Source: Chimaeribacter californicus (GTDB lineage: Bacteria > Pseudomonadota > Gammaproteobacteria > Enterobacterales > Enterobacteriaceae). From it: a DNA stretch of 64,000 nucleotides. Shown here piece by piece: positions 47,751 through 56,918 of the stretch. A model generated the notes under the pieces. The model searched no databases and was not told where the DNA came from. It was given only the letters and a program-made list of their open reading frames with translations. The stretch spans positions 124,001-188,000 of the forward strand of contig NZ_PJZF01000003.1 in assembly GCF_002858675.1 (NCBI RefSeq), read 5' to 3'. Position numbers and translations under genes: made by a program. Every line of letters starts with the position of its first letter. The stretch's first letter is position 1.

Positions 47751-47897
47751 ATGAGTCTCTGACCGGGCTGACTTTTATGCAAGTTTTCTTGTGGTTGTTG
47801 TCACAGTTTTTTGACTTCACGCACATTTTGCTGATTGCGGCTGAAGTGCTTACAGGATACAAGGCCTTTTTGCTGAAAAAAGCTGACAGGAGAAATT

Positions 47898-48323
47898 ATG
47901 CCGGTGGTAATGGGAGTGGGCGTGATTATTGTTAACGCCTCAGGGGAGGTGTTGGTTGGGAAACGTTGCGGCAGCCATGCGCCCTATTGGTCGATTCCCG
48001 GCGGCCATATGGAGCCGGGCGAAGGGTTTGCAGAGGCGGCGATCCGGGAAGTGGCGGAAGAAACCGGCCTTATACTGGCGGCCCCGCAGGTTTTCGGCCT
48101 CAGCAATAATCTGGAGACCTGGCAACAGGAGGGCAAACACACGGTGTCGGTGTGTTTGCTGGCGGCCCATCCGGGCGGCGAGGCAGAACGCAAAGAGCCG
48201 GAAAAATGCGCAGAGTGGCGCTGGTGCCGCCCGGACGCCCTGCCGCAGCCGCACTTTGAGGCGAGCCGCACCGCCATTGCGTTGTGGCAACGCGGGCAGT
48301 TCTGTTTACCGGCCACCTCTTAG
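47898..48323 (+). CDS. NUDIX hydrolase, NUDT15-like
   Basis: A 141-residue Nudix protein with a complete box: GGHMEPGEGFAEAAIREVAEETGLI (about residues 36-60), fitting GX5EX7REUXEEXGU. The N-terminus VGVGVIIVNASGEVLVGKRCGSHAPYWSIPGG is that of nucleotide-triphosphate-cleaving Nudix enzymes. A GGAGAA site is present. It stands between fruBKA and setB; it is not in the E. coli order at this place. Likely role: removal of damaged or excess nucleotides. Confidence 0.9.
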   Translation: MPVVMGVGVIIVNASGEVLVGKRCGSHAPYWSIPGGHMEPGEGFAEAAIREVAEETGLILAAPQVFGLSNNLETWQQEGKHTVSVCLLAAHPGGEAERKEPEKCAEWRWCRPDALPQPHFEASRTAIALWQRGQFCLPATS

Positions 48324-48508
48324 CCCGTGAAAACGGCGCGGCTGCCCCAGCTGCCGCGCCAGCCGGCCGCCGATCACACTTTCACTTGTGTGCGGCGGCA
48401 AAGAAAAATCTGTTTACCTTTTCAGCAACTGAAACGTCTTTTTGTTTTTTTTAAACAGGCGTAAGATGCGCCGCGACTCTCCCTTTTCCTGTTCTGTTAG
48501 CGAATATT

Positions 48509-49765
48509 ATGTCTGCTCCCATAGCCTCTGCCCGGCGCCTGCCTGATGTCACCTCGGCGGCCTTTTTACTGGTGGCGTTTCTGACCGGCATCGCCGGTGC
48601 GCTGCAAACCCCGACCCTGAGCCTGTTTCTCTCCACCGAAGTGCATGCGCGGCCGTTTATGGTCGGGCTGTTCTACACCGGCAGCGCGGTGATCGGTATT
48701 CTGGTCAGCCAGATGCTGGCCAGCCGTTCCGACAAGCGCGGCGACCGCCGCAACCTGATTTTTGTCTGCTGCCTGCTCGGCGCGCTGGCCTGCGTGCTGT
48801 TCGCCTATAACCGCAACTACCTGCTGTTGCTGCTGGTCGGGGTGCTGCTGTCGAGCTTTGGCTCTACCGCCAACCCGCAGATGTTTGCGCTGGCGCGCGA
48901 GCATGCCGAGAAGACCGGGCGCGAGGCGGTGATGTTCACCTCGATCCTGCGGGCGCAGGTGTCGCTGGCGTGGGTGGTCGGCCCGCCGCTGGCCTTTGCA
49001 CTGGCGCTCGGCTTCGGCTTTCCCTTTATGTATATGGCGGCGGGCGTGGCCTTTTTGCTGTGCGGGCTGCTGGTGCGCTACTTCCTGCCGTCGATGCCGA
49101 AAGCGGAACTGAAAACCACCGATACCTTGCAGGCCCCGCACCGTAACCGCCGCGATACGCTGCTGCTGTTTGCCGCCTGCACCCTGATGTGGACGGCCAA
49201 CGGCATGTACCTGATCAACATGCCGCTGTATCTGGTGCATGAGCTTAACCTGCCGGAGAAACTGGTGGGAGTGCTGATGGGCACCGCGGCCGGGCTGGAG
49301 ATCCCTATCATGCTGGTGGCCGGGTATTACGCCCGGCGTTTCGGCAAACGCAGCATGATGCGCCTTGCGGTGGCGGCCGGGGTGCTGTTTTACTTCTGCC
49401 TGCTGTTTACCACCGGCGTGGTGCCGCTGCTGATGCTGCAACTGCTCAACGCGGTGTTCATCGGCATTCTGGCCGGGATCGGCATGCTCTATTTCCAGGA
49501 TTTGATGCCGAATCAGGCTGGGGCGGCGACCACGCTGTTTACCAATTCCACCCGCGTCGGCTGGATTATTGCCGGCTCCTGCGCCGGGGTGGTGGCCGAG
49601 ATGTGGAACTACCACGCTGTGTTCTACAGCGCGCTGGCGATGGTGGCCGGGGCGGTGTACTGCGTCTGGCGCATCCGCGATGTGCCGCCAAAAACCGCCG
49701 CAGACCCGTTGGCTGAGTTGCTGCCGATGGAAAAAGCGGACAACGGCGGCCTGCCGCTGCCGTAA
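48509..49765 (+). CDS. setB: Sugar efflux transporter SetB
   Basis: A 418-residue MFS exporter colinear with E. coli SetB (393), with extra residues at both ends. Conserved parts: SAAFLLVAFLTGIAGALQTPTLSLFLSTEVHARPFMVGLFYTGSAVIGI, SDKRGDRR, and YFQDLMPNQAGAATTLFTNSTRVGWIIAG. SetB exports lactose, glucose and related sugars in E. coli. Position after fruBKA is conserved. The C-terminal Leu/Pro-rich tail after residue 395 is not seen in E. coli. Confidence 0.92.
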   Translation: MSAPIASARRLPDVTSAAFLLVAFLTGIAGALQTPTLSLFLSTEVHARPFMVGLFYTGSAVIGILVSQMLASRSDKRGDRRNLIFVCCLLGALACVLFAYNRNYLLLLLVGVLLSSFGSTANPQMFALAREHAEKTGREAVMFTSILRAQVSLAWVVGPPLAFALALGFGFPFMYMAAGVAFLLCGLLVRYFLPSMPKAELKTTDTLQAPHRNRRDTLLLFAACTLMWTANGMYLINMPLYLVHELNLPEKLVGVLMGTAAGLEIPIMLVAGYYARRFGKRSMMRLAVAAGVLFYFCLLFTTGVVPLLMLQLLNAVFIGILAGIGMLYFQDLMPNQAGAATTLFTNSTRVGWIIAGSCAGVVAEMWNYHAVFYSALAMVAGAVYCVWRIRDVPPKTAADPLAELLPMEKADNGGLPLP

Positions 49766-49770
49766 GCTAT

Positions 49771-50025
49771 TCAGGGTGCGGTGGCCGCTTCCAGCCGCGC
49801 CAGAAAGATCAGCGCATCATCGCGGTGGCTGTGGCACATCTCGCGGCTGGCCTGTAGCCCGCCGCACACTTTCGGCCGCAACGGCGAGCGGAACAGGCGG
49901 CAACGCAACTGCTCATCAAGCTGTACACAACGGGTGTTGGCCGGTTTGCCGTCAGGCATGCCGGGGATCGGGGAAGAAATAGAGGGTGCGATACAGCAGG
50001 CCCCGCAATCGGTACGGCATTCCAT
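49771..50025 (-). CDS. yeiW: YkgJ-family Cys-cluster protein YeiW
   Basis: An 84-residue protein from the ATG at 50025 ([18 protein letters not shown]), the start that equals E. coli YeiW in position and length (84). The CxxxCxxCC cluster and later Cys (RCVQ, RCRLF, KVCGGL, EMC) mark the YkgJ family, thought to bind zinc or iron. Two further ATG codons lie directly upstream in frame. It converges on setB. Biological role unknown. Confidence 0.9.
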   Translation of the reverse strand: MECRTDCGACCIAPSISSPIPGMPDGKPANTRCVQLDEQLRCRLFRSPLRPKVCGGLQASREMCHSHRDDALIFLARLEAATAP

Positions 50026-50250
50026 CATCATCTCACAGGGCAGAATCTCACAAGGCGCGACAATAACAGGCCGCGCGCCCCTTCTCCAGTGCTGTTTTGC
50101 CCGTTCCCCGGTACGGCACCGCCGCCTTCCCTTATGCACTTCACGTCATACCTGGCGAAATATCGCGCATTTTGACACGCTGTCAGGATAACCTTCCACT
50201 TTTGCACGCTGGGCTGGGGTAAACCCCGGTTTACTTCTTTCCGCCGCGCT

Positions 50251-50270
50251 TGTACTATTGCGCTAGTACA
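50251..50270 (+). promoter_or_regulatory. Trp-repressor-type operator of mtr
   Basis: TGTACTATTGCGCTAGTACA is a 20-bp palindrome with TGTACT/AGTACA arms, closely matching the TrpR operator upstream of E. coli mtr (TGTACT...GTACA). It lies 22 bases before the permease start, so tryptophan-bound TrpR should repress it. Confidence 0.82.
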
Positions 50271-50292
50271 AAGATTCATTGCCGGAGTTATT

Positions 50293-51531
50293 ATGTCGTC
50301 TGAGTTTGCCGTGCCCGCCACCCGCCCTTCCGCCTTTGGCGGGGCGATGATCATTGCCGGTACCGCTGTGGGTGCCGGGATGTTTTCTATTCCGGTGGTG
50401 ACCTCCGGCGTCTGGTTCAGCGGTTCGGTGATGCTGCTGGCCTATACCTGGCTCTGTATGCTGCTTTCCGGCCTGCTGATCCTGGAAGTGGCGCTGAACT
50501 ACCCGGCCGGGGCCAGTTTCCACACGCTGGTGCGGGATCTGCTGGGGCGGCGCTGGAGTTTGATTAACGGCCTGTCGATCGCGTTTGTGCTCTACATTCT
50601 CAACTACGCTTATATCTCCGCCGGGGGGTCGATCATCGCCCATACGCTGGGCGGCGGGCTGGGGCAGAAGAGTGCCGGGCTGGCGTTTGCCGTGGCGGTG
50701 GCGCTGGTGGTGTGGCTCTCAACGCGGGCGGTGGATCGCCTCAGCACGATATTGATCGGCGGTATGGTGATCAGTTTTGCGCTCTCCATCGGTAACCTGT
50801 TCACCCAGGTGCAACCGGCGCTGCTGTTCAACAGCGCCCAGCCGGGCAGTGATTATGCACCTTACGCGCTGGCGGCCCTGCCCTACCTGCTGACTTCCTT
50901 TGGCTACCACGGCAATGTGCCGGGGCTGGTGACTTACTATCACCACCAGCCGAAGCCGGTGGTACGCAGCCTGGTGGGCGGTACGCTGATTGCGCTGGCG
51001 ATCTACCTGCTGTGGCAATATGTGGTGCAGGGCAACATCAGCCGTGACGCCTTCCGCACGGTGATTGCCGAGGGCGGTAACATCGGCAGCCTGATGAAGC
51101 AGATGGGCAGCGTCAGCGCCAGCCCGCTGATTACCACCCTGCTGAACGCCTTCTCCTACATGGCGCTGGCCAGCTCCTTTTTGGGCGTGGCGCTGGGGCT
51201 GTTTGACTACCTGGCGGATGTGTTCCGCCTCGGCAACGATCGTGGCGGCCGCGCCCGCAGCGCGCTGCTGACCTTTGCACCGCCGACGCTGGGCGCGCTG
51301 CTGTTCCCGGACGGTTTTTTGTACGCCATCGGCTTTGCCGGGCTGGCCGCCACGGTGTGGGCGGTGATTGTCCCGGCGTTACTGGCGCGCGCCAGCCGTC
51401 GCCGCCACGGCCGCGGCGGGTTCCGGGTGCCGGGCGGCCCGGCGGTATTGGGGTTCGTGCTGGCGTTCGGCGTGATCAACGCGGCGGCGCACCTGTTATC
51501 ACTGGCCGATCTGCTGCCGGTTTACCACTGA
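50293..51531 (+). CDS. mtr: Tryptophan-specific transporter Mtr
   Basis: A 412-residue aromatic amino acid/proton symporter with 11 membrane segments. Segments such as [56 protein letters not shown] and [20 protein letters not shown]...[30 protein letters not shown] align with E. coli Mtr (414) better than TyrP or TnaB. The ending LLPVYH equals LLPVYQ of Mtr. A TrpR-type operator stands upstream. In E. coli mtr is at another locus. Confidence 0.9.
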   Translation: MSSEFAVPATRPSAFGGAMIIAGTAVGAGMFSIPVVTSGVWFSGSVMLLAYTWLCMLLSGLLILEVALNYPAGASFHTLVRDLLGRRWSLINGLSIAFVLYILNYAYISAGGSIIAHTLGGGLGQKSAGLAFAVAVALVVWLSTRAVDRLSTILIGGMVISFALSIGNLFTQVQPALLFNSAQPGSDYAPYALAALPYLLTSFGYHGNVPGLVTYYHHQPKPVVRSLVGGTLIALAIYLLWQYVVQGNISRDAFRTVIAEGGNIGSLMKQMGSVSASPLITTLLNAFSYMALASSFLGVALGLFDYLADVFRLGNDRGGRARSALLTFAPPTLGALLFPDGFLYAIGFAGLAATVWAVIVPALLARASRRRHGRGGFRVPGGPAVLGFVLAFGVINAAAHLLSLADLLPVYH

Positions 51532-51658
51532 CAGGCAGGCGGTGCGGGGGGTTGACGCGTGCCGCCTCACTCTTTTTGCGCCGCCTGCTTGCCTGAAGCG
51601 CACGGCGCGGGTACCTTGTCGCCACTTCTTGATAATCCTCCCAGACAGGTCACTTTTT

Positions 51659-52234
51659 ATGGCAAGAGCGAACGAAATCAAACGCGGCTTTGTAATCAAC
51701 TACAACGGCAAACTGCTGCTGGTGAAAGACATTGATGTGCAAAGCCCCAGCGCCCGTGGTGCCAGCACCCTGTACAAAATGCGCTTTTCAGATGTGCGTA
51801 CCGGTTTAAAGGTGGAAGAGCGCTTCAAAGGCGATGACATCCTGGACACCGTCACCCTGACGCGCCGCAGCGTTAACTTCTCCTACGTGGACGGCGACGA
51901 ATACGTGTTCATGGATGACGAAGACTACACCCCGTACGTCTTTAAGAAAGACCAGATTGAAGATGAGCTGCTGTTTATCCCGGAAGGCGGCATGCCGGGG
52001 ATGCAGGTGCTGACGCTGGACGGCCAGATCCTGGCGCTGGAACTGCCGCAGACGGTGGATCTGGAGATTGTGGAAACCGCACCGGGCATCAAAGGGGCTT
52101 CGGCCAGCGCCCGCAACAAACCGGCGACCATGACCACCGGGCTGGTGATCTCCGTGCCGGAATACCTGAGCAGTGGTGAGAAGATCACCATCCATATCGC
52201 GGAACGCCGCTATATGGGCCGTGCGGACAAATAA
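51659..52234 (+). CDS. efpL: Elongation factor P-like protein EfpL
   Basis: A 191-residue EF-P paralogue (formerly YeiP) from the ATG at 51659 ([18 protein letters not shown]). Its KOW-like domain is followed by two OB domains. The tip loop has [10 protein letters not shown] with Arg33 in place of the modified Lys of EF-P, the EfpL hallmark. It relieves ribosome stalling at proline-containing and other difficult motifs. A frame from 51542 would extend through the promoter and is rejected. Confidence 0.96.
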   Translation: MARANEIKRGFVINYNGKLLLVKDIDVQSPSARGASTLYKMRFSDVRTGLKVEERFKGDDILDTVTLTRRSVNFSYVDGDEYVFMDDEDYTPYVFKKDQIEDELLFIPEGGMPGMQVLTLDGQILALELPQTVDLEIVETAPGIKGASASARNKPATMTTGLVISVPEYLSSGEKITIHIAERRYMGRADK

Positions 52235-52244
52235 TCCCGCCACG

Positions 52245-52272
52245 AAAAAGGCGCTCAGTGAGCGCCTTTTTT
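52245..52272. terminator. Bidirectional terminator between efpL and uxuA
   Basis: AAAAAGGCGCTC-AGT-GAGCGCCTTTTTT, a symmetric hairpin serving convergent efpL and uxuA. Confidence 0.92.
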
Positions 52273-52290
52273 ATCGTCCCAGCCCCGGTA

Positions 52291-53487
52291 TCAGCGCCGC
52301 GGCAAGTCAGTAAACTGGGTGCACTTCAGCGCCAGCTCGACCCCGCGTAACTCCGCCAGCCCTTTCAGCCGCCCAATCGCCGAATAGCCGGGATTGGTTT
52401 TCTTGTGCAGGTCATCCAGCATCTGGTGCCCGTGATCGGGGCGCATCGGAATGGCGGACGGCCGCCCGGCGCGGTGGCGGCGCTGCTCTTCGCGCAGCAA
52501 CGCCTGGATCACCGCTACCATGTCAACGTCGCCGTGCAGGTGTTCGCCCTCATGGAACGATTCCGGGTTCGCCTCGCGGCAGGTGGCGCGCAGGTGGATG
52601 AAGTGGATGCGGTCGGCGTAAGCGTCGATCATGCTGACCAGATCGTTGTCGGCGCGCACGCCGTAAGAACCGGTGCAGAAGGTAAAGCCATTGTTCGGGC
52701 TGTCCACCGTCTCTTTCAGCCACTGCATATCCTCCTGGGTGGAGATGATGCGCGGCAGGCCGAGGATCGGGCGCGGCGGATCGTCCGGGTGCACGGCCAG
52801 GTTGATGCCCACCTCTTCCGCCACCGGCACAATGGCGCGCAAAAATGCCGCCATGTTTTCACGCAGCGCGGCTTTGTCGATGCCTTCGTAGGTCGCCAGC
52901 CGGGCGCGGAACTGATCCAGCGTGTAGCCCTCTTCCGCCCCCGGCAAACCGGCGATGATATTCGCGGTGAGCTGCGCCACGTCGGCGTCACTCATCGCCC
53001 GGAAATAGGTTTCTGCCCGTGCGCGCGCCTCGTCGCTGTAATCCTGCTCCGCCCCCGGCCGCTTCAGAATATGCAGCTCAAACGCGGCGAAAGCATCCTG
53101 ATCAAAACGCAGCGCTTTGGCACCGGTCGGTAATTCATACGCCAGATCGGTGCGCGTCCAGTCCAGCACCGGCATGAAGTTATAACAGACGGTGCGGATG
53201 CCGCAGGCCGCGAGGTTGCGCAGTGACTGCTGGTAGTTGGCGATATGGCGCGCCACGTTGCCGCTGCGGGTTTTGATCTCCTCATGCACCGGGATGCTCT
53301 CCACCACCGACCACACCAGCCCTTTCGCCTCAATGATCGCCTGCCGCACTTTGATCTCCTCCACCGGCCAGACCTCGCCGTTGGCGATATGGTGCAGGGC
53401 AGTCACCACCCCGGTCGCCCCGGCCTGACGCAGATCGTCCAGTGAGACCGGATCGGCCGGCCCATACCAACGCCATGTTTGTTCCAT
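52291..53487 (-). CDS. uxuA: Mannonate dehydratase
   Basis: A 398-residue TIM-barrel enzyme that dehydrates D-mannonate to 2-keto-3-deoxygluconate in glucuronate breakdown (Mn-dependent). UxuA segments: [78 protein letters not shown] and [12 protein letters not shown]. Length is near E. coli UxuA (394). It is divergent from the fructuronate-reductase-like gene, so the two make a D-fructuronate to KDG module. This gene is not at this locus in E. coli. Confidence 0.96.
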   Translation of the reverse strand: MEQTWRWYGPADPVSLDDLRQAGATGVVTALHHIANGEVWPVEEIKVRQAIIEAKGLVWSVVESIPVHEEIKTRSGNVARHIANYQQSLRNLAACGIRTVCYNFMPVLDWTRTDLAYELPTGAKALRFDQDAFAAFELHILKRPGAEQDYSDEARARAETYFRAMSDADVAQLTANIIAGLPGAEEGYTLDQFRARLATYEGIDKAALRENMAAFLRAIVPVAEEVGINLAVHPDDPPRPILGLPRIISTQEDMQWLKETVDSPNNGFTFCTGSYGVRADNDLVSMIDAYADRIHFIHLRATCREANPESFHEGEHLHGDVDMVAVIQALLREEQRRHRAGRPSAIPMRPDHGHQMLDDLHKKTNPGYSAIGRLKGLAELRGVELALKCTQFTDLPRR

Positions 53488-53851
53488 GCTTTATCCTTTT
53501 CATTTAGAAGGCAGCGCCGTGCAGGGAGAGGCAATTAGCACAAAGCTGTCATACCAGTAAATCAAGTTATCACTTATCTTACTACCATACACCGGCCCTT
53601 TGCCTTGTCAAAAGCCGCAGGGCAATGGGTTGATGCAGTTCACGAATCTCAGTTAATCTGCGGGGATGCGGTTTGAATTTGCCTGATGCGGCAGTACACT
53701 GCCGGAAGTCAGGGCTGTCCGGCGGAGCGGAAAATGCGCTAAAAGATGCCCGCCGCCAAAATTGGTCTGACCACTTTTTCCCGCTGTGGGTTTCCTCCGG
53801 CAGCGGGTCCGCCTTCCCGGCCGCTGCCGGCATTCTCAGTCAGGAGCATTC
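53488..53851. other. uxuA-yeiQ divergent control region
   Basis: A 364-bp gap without a convincing gene. At 53763-53773 is TGGTCTGACCA, a perfect palindrome of the TGGT-N3-ACCA class bound by FadR-subfamily GntR regulators such as UxuR and ExuR. Two weaker ACCA-containing stretches occur near 53553-53590. Confidence 0.5.
53763..53773. promoter_or_regulatory. Candidate UxuR/ExuR-type operator
   Basis: TGGTC-T-GACCA, within AATTGGTCTGACCAC, matches the core of the uxu/exu operator (TTGGTATACCAA) in its outer bases. It lies 79 bases before the yeiQ start codon. Confidence 0.5.
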
Positions 53852-55324
53852 ATGAAAACTATTGCCACCGCCCCGCTTCCGCACGCTGTCCAGCAACCGG
53901 CTTACGATCGCCGGCAGTTGCAGAGCCGCATTGTGCATATCGGCTTCGGGGCGTTTCACCGGGCGCATCAGGCGCTGGTCACCGACCGGTTACTGAACCA
54001 GGAAGGCGGAGACTGGGGGCTGTGTGAAATCAGCCTGCACGGCGGCGTAGAGATGATGCGCCGGTTGCGCGAGCAGGATCACCTCTACACCGTGCTGGAA
54101 AAAGGGGCGGAAGGCAATCAGGCTATCGTGATCGGCGCGGTGCACGAGTCAGTACACGGCAAAATTGAAGGCGTGCCGGCGGTGCTGGAAAAGCTGGCAG
54201 AGCCGCAGGTGGCGATCGTCACGCTGACCATCACGGAAAAGGGCTACTGCATTGAACCGGGCAGCGGCAAACTGGACCTCAACCACCCGGCGATTATTGA
54301 CGACCTCGCCAACCCCACCGCCCCGACCTCCGTCCCGGCGATTCTGGTCGAGGCGCTGCGCCTGCGTCACGCCCGCAACCTGCCGCCGTTTACCGTGCTC
54401 TCCTGTGACAACATCCCCGATAACGGCCACGTGGTGAAAAATTCCCTGATCGGGCTGGCGCAGGCGCGCGATCCGGCACTGGCGCACTGGATTGCCGACC
54501 ATGTGAGTTTCCCCAGCACCATGGTGGATCGCATCGTCCCGGCGGCCACGCCGGAGACGCTGGAGGAGATTGCCGACGCGCTGGGCGGCGTGCAGGATGA
54601 GTGCGCCATCGCCTGTGAGCCGTTCCTGCAATGGGTTGTCGAGGATAATTTCGTTGCGGGCCGCCCGGCCTGGGAGCGCGCCGGGGCGCAATTGGTGGAC
54701 GACGTGCTGCCGTTTGAGCAGATGAAACTGCGGATGCTGAACGGCAGCCATTCGTTCCTGGCCTATCTCGGCTACCTGGCGGGTTACCAGCACATTAATG
54801 AATGCATGGAAGACCCGGCCTACCGCACCGCCGCCCACCGCCTGATGCTGGGCGAACAGGCACCGACCCTGACAGTGCGCGACACCGATCTGCCCGGCTA
54901 CGCCGATCAATTAATTGCCCGCTACGCTAATCCGGCGCTGAAACATCGTACCTGGCAGATTGCGATGGACGGAAGCCAGAAACTGCCGCAGCGGATGCTG
55001 GACTCAGTGCGCTGGCATTTGGCCAACGGCAGTGATTTTGACCTGCTGGCGCTGGGTGTGGCGGGCTGGATGCGTTACGTCAGCGGTACGGACGATGCGG
55101 GCCAGCCGATTGAGGTGAAAGACCCGATGGCCGCTGTCCTGCAACAGGCTGTGGCGGCATCACCGGAGGATGAAGGCCGGGTGCAGGCGTTGTTGGGCAT
55201 AAAAGCGATCTTTGGTGAAGACCTGCCGCAACAGGCGGCGTTTGTCACTGCCGTCACCCGCGCCTGGCTGAGCCTGCGCGACATCGGCGCACGTGAAACC
55301 GTGCAACGCTGGGTCAACCGTTAA
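53852..55324 (+). CDS. yeiQ: Fructuronate reductase-like mannitol dehydrogenase family protein YeiQ
   Basis: A 490-residue NAD-dependent polyol dehydrogenase from the ATG at 53852 (MKTIATAPLPHAVQQPAYDRRQLQSR). Motifs: IVHIGFGAFHRAHQA (nucleotide-binding), LSCDNIPDNGHVVKNSLIGLA, PSTMVDRIVPAAT and LRMLNGSHSFLAYLGYLAG with the catalytic Lys/Asn region. It aligns throughout with E. coli YeiQ (488) and holds the yeiP-yeiQ position; UxuB is the paralogue. With uxuA divergent beside it, D-mannonate/fructuronate is the likely substrate. Confidence 0.9.
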   Translation: MKTIATAPLPHAVQQPAYDRRQLQSRIVHIGFGAFHRAHQALVTDRLLNQEGGDWGLCEISLHGGVEMMRRLREQDHLYTVLEKGAEGNQAIVIGAVHESVHGKIEGVPAVLEKLAEPQVAIVTLTITEKGYCIEPGSGKLDLNHPAIIDDLANPTAPTSVPAILVEALRLRHARNLPPFTVLSCDNIPDNGHVVKNSLIGLAQARDPALAHWIADHVSFPSTMVDRIVPAATPETLEEIADALGGVQDECAIACEPFLQWVVEDNFVAGRPAWERAGAQLVDDVLPFEQMKLRMLNGSHSFLAYLGYLAGYQHINECMEDPAYRTAAHRLMLGEQAPTLTVRDTDLPGYADQLIARYANPALKHRTWQIAMDGSQKLPQRMLDSVRWHLANGSDFDLLALGVAGWMRYVSGTDDAGQPIEVKDPMAAVLQQAVAASPEDEGRVQALLGIKAIFGEDLPQQAAFVTAVTRAWLSLRDIGARETVQRWVNR

Positions 55325-55332
55325 GCTTTTCC

Positions 55333-55389
55333 GGCCCGGCATCTGCCGGGCCAACCGCGCATTTTCCCCGGCCCGGCGTTCGCCGGGCC
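55333..55389. repeat. Twin GGCCCGGC hairpins in a convergent gap
   Basis: GGCCCGGC-ATCT-GCCGGGCC (55333-55352) and GGCCCGGC-GTTC-GCCGGGCC (55370-55389) are two identical 8-bp stems 37 bases apart. They fill the space between convergent yeiQ and the MocR-type gene and probably act as a REP-like transcript end; neither has a long T run. Confidence 0.7.
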
Positions 55390-55390
55390 G

Positions 55391-56794
55391 TCATGCCAGC
55401 AGCGCCGTGACCCGCTCGCTGACCACCGGATCATCACTGTGCGCAATATTAACGCGCATCACATCCTGCCCGCCGCCAAACAGGGTGCCCGGTGCCAGCG
55501 CAATCCCTTCCGAAAGTGCCTGTTCAGCCAGCGCCTCTGCCTTCACATGGGCAGGCAGGTGCGCCCATAAAAATAACCCCCCGGTATAGCGCACCGGAAA
55601 CCGGCACCCTGCCGCCTGTAACCAGGCCGTGACCCGGGCGGAGGATTCAGCCAGCCGGCTGACCAGCCGCCGCTGGTGGCGATAGTAGCTGCCGTCCCGG
55701 AAGAACTGGCAGAGCGCCTGCTCGGTAAATTCGCAGGTCACGCTGCCGGTCAGGGATTTCAGCTGGGTGATGGCCTGCGTCAGCGCCGGGTTGGCGGCAA
55801 TGTACCCCACCCGCATATTGGCGCTCAGCAGTTTGGAGAAGCCGGAGATATAGCTGGCATTCGCCAGTCCGGCCAGGGCGGCCATCGGCGGCGGTGCCCC
55901 GTCCATCAGATCATGATACAGATCGTCCTCAATCAGGTGGCAGCCATACCGGTTGAGCAGCGTAATCAGCGCGACCATCTCATCCAGCGAATAACTGTGG
56001 CCGGTGGGGTTGTGCATCAGCCCGGAGGTAATAAAGACCTTGGGCCGGTGGGCGATAAGCAGTGCTTCCAGGGCTTCCGGGGTAACTCCCTGATGGCCGC
56101 GCGGCACACACACCACGTTGGCCCGGTGCTGGCGCAGGTTGGCGGTGAAATTGAAGTAGCACAGGTCATCCAGCAATACGGTGTCGCCCGGCGTCACCAG
56201 CACCCGCAGCAGCAGATCGACGGCATTCATGGTGCTGCCGGTCAGGATAATGTTATCGGCCGGAACCCGCAGGCCCGCCTCGGCGAGCTTCAGCTGCAAT
56301 GTCTGGCGCAGCGGCAGGTACCCCAGCGGGTGCCCATACTCCATAAAGCGCAGGCGGGGGGTACGCAGCGTGTGGCGCAGTGCCTTGCGGAACAGCCCGG
56401 TGTCGAGCCAGGTTTCCGGGAAAAAACCGCAGCCCGGCCGCAGCAAGGTGCTGTTGGTGGCGAATGCGCGCTTCAGCCGGGTGTGCAGATCCGCTGCCGC
56501 CTGCGTGACCGGGGCCACCGGGCCGCCCGGCACGCTGTCGCGGCTGATAAAGTAGCCGCGCCCCGCAATAGACGTCACCAGGCCGCGCGCGCGCAACCGC
56601 TCCAGCGCATCCACCACCGTGTATTTACTGACCGACAACTGCTCACAAAATTCACGCAGGGAGGGCAGACGGCTGCCCGGCCCCAGTGTCCCCTCTTCCA
56701 CCGCCCGCGCGACAAACTCCACTAACTGGTTGACCTTGGGCATCCCTTCAACCAGCTGAAAACCCATTAAGCTCAGCATATTTTTCTTTTTCAT
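55391..56794 (-). CDS. MocR-type GntR/aminotransferase regulator
   Basis: A 467-residue fusion of a GntR winged helix (residues 15-85; QLVEFVARAVEEGTLGPGSRLPSLREFCEQLSVSKYTVVDALERLRARGLV) and an aminotransferase class I domain (residues 110-465). PLP residues include the Schiff-base Lys in YISGFSKLLSANMRVGYIAA and SGLMHNPTGHSYS. MocR proteins sense PLP or an amine/amino acid and usually control a divergent neighbour, here the membrane protein at 56919. Target pathway unknown. Not part of the E. coli order. Confidence 0.88.
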   Translation of the reverse strand: MKKKNMLSLMGFQLVEGMPKVNQLVEFVARAVEEGTLGPGSRLPSLREFCEQLSVSKYTVVDALERLRARGLVTSIAGRGYFISRDSVPGGPVAPVTQAAADLHTRLKRAFATNSTLLRPGCGFFPETWLDTGLFRKALRHTLRTPRLRFMEYGHPLGYLPLRQTLQLKLAEAGLRVPADNIILTGSTMNAVDLLLRVLVTPGDTVLLDDLCYFNFTANLRQHRANVVCVPRGHQGVTPEALEALLIAHRPKVFITSGLMHNPTGHSYSLDEMVALITLLNRYGCHLIEDDLYHDLMDGAPPPMAALAGLANASYISGFSKLLSANMRVGYIAANPALTQAITQLKSLTGSVTCEFTEQALCQFFRDGSYYRHQRRLVSRLAESSARVTAWLQAAGCRFPVRYTGGLFLWAHLPAHVKAEALAEQALSEGIALAPGTLFGGGQDVMRVNIAHSDDPVVSERVTALLA

Positions 56795-56918
56795 CCTGAT
56801 GCCACTGTACCGGTGTTTTTACCAGCCAGGCCGGGCGGGAAATCATCACGCCTTACCTGCCTCTGATGCCCATCATGCCTTATGTTAGCGCTCCTGACCT
56901 TAGCCAGGGCGTTGATTC

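Noticed and set aside
47651-47782. N-terminal extension of FruB
   Set aside because: It would cover both Cra operators; the ATG at 47650 matches the known FruB start.
48566-49615. 349-codon minus-strand frame opposite setB
   Set aside because: Antisense shadow with low-complexity His/Gln/Arg composition; setB is clearly coding.
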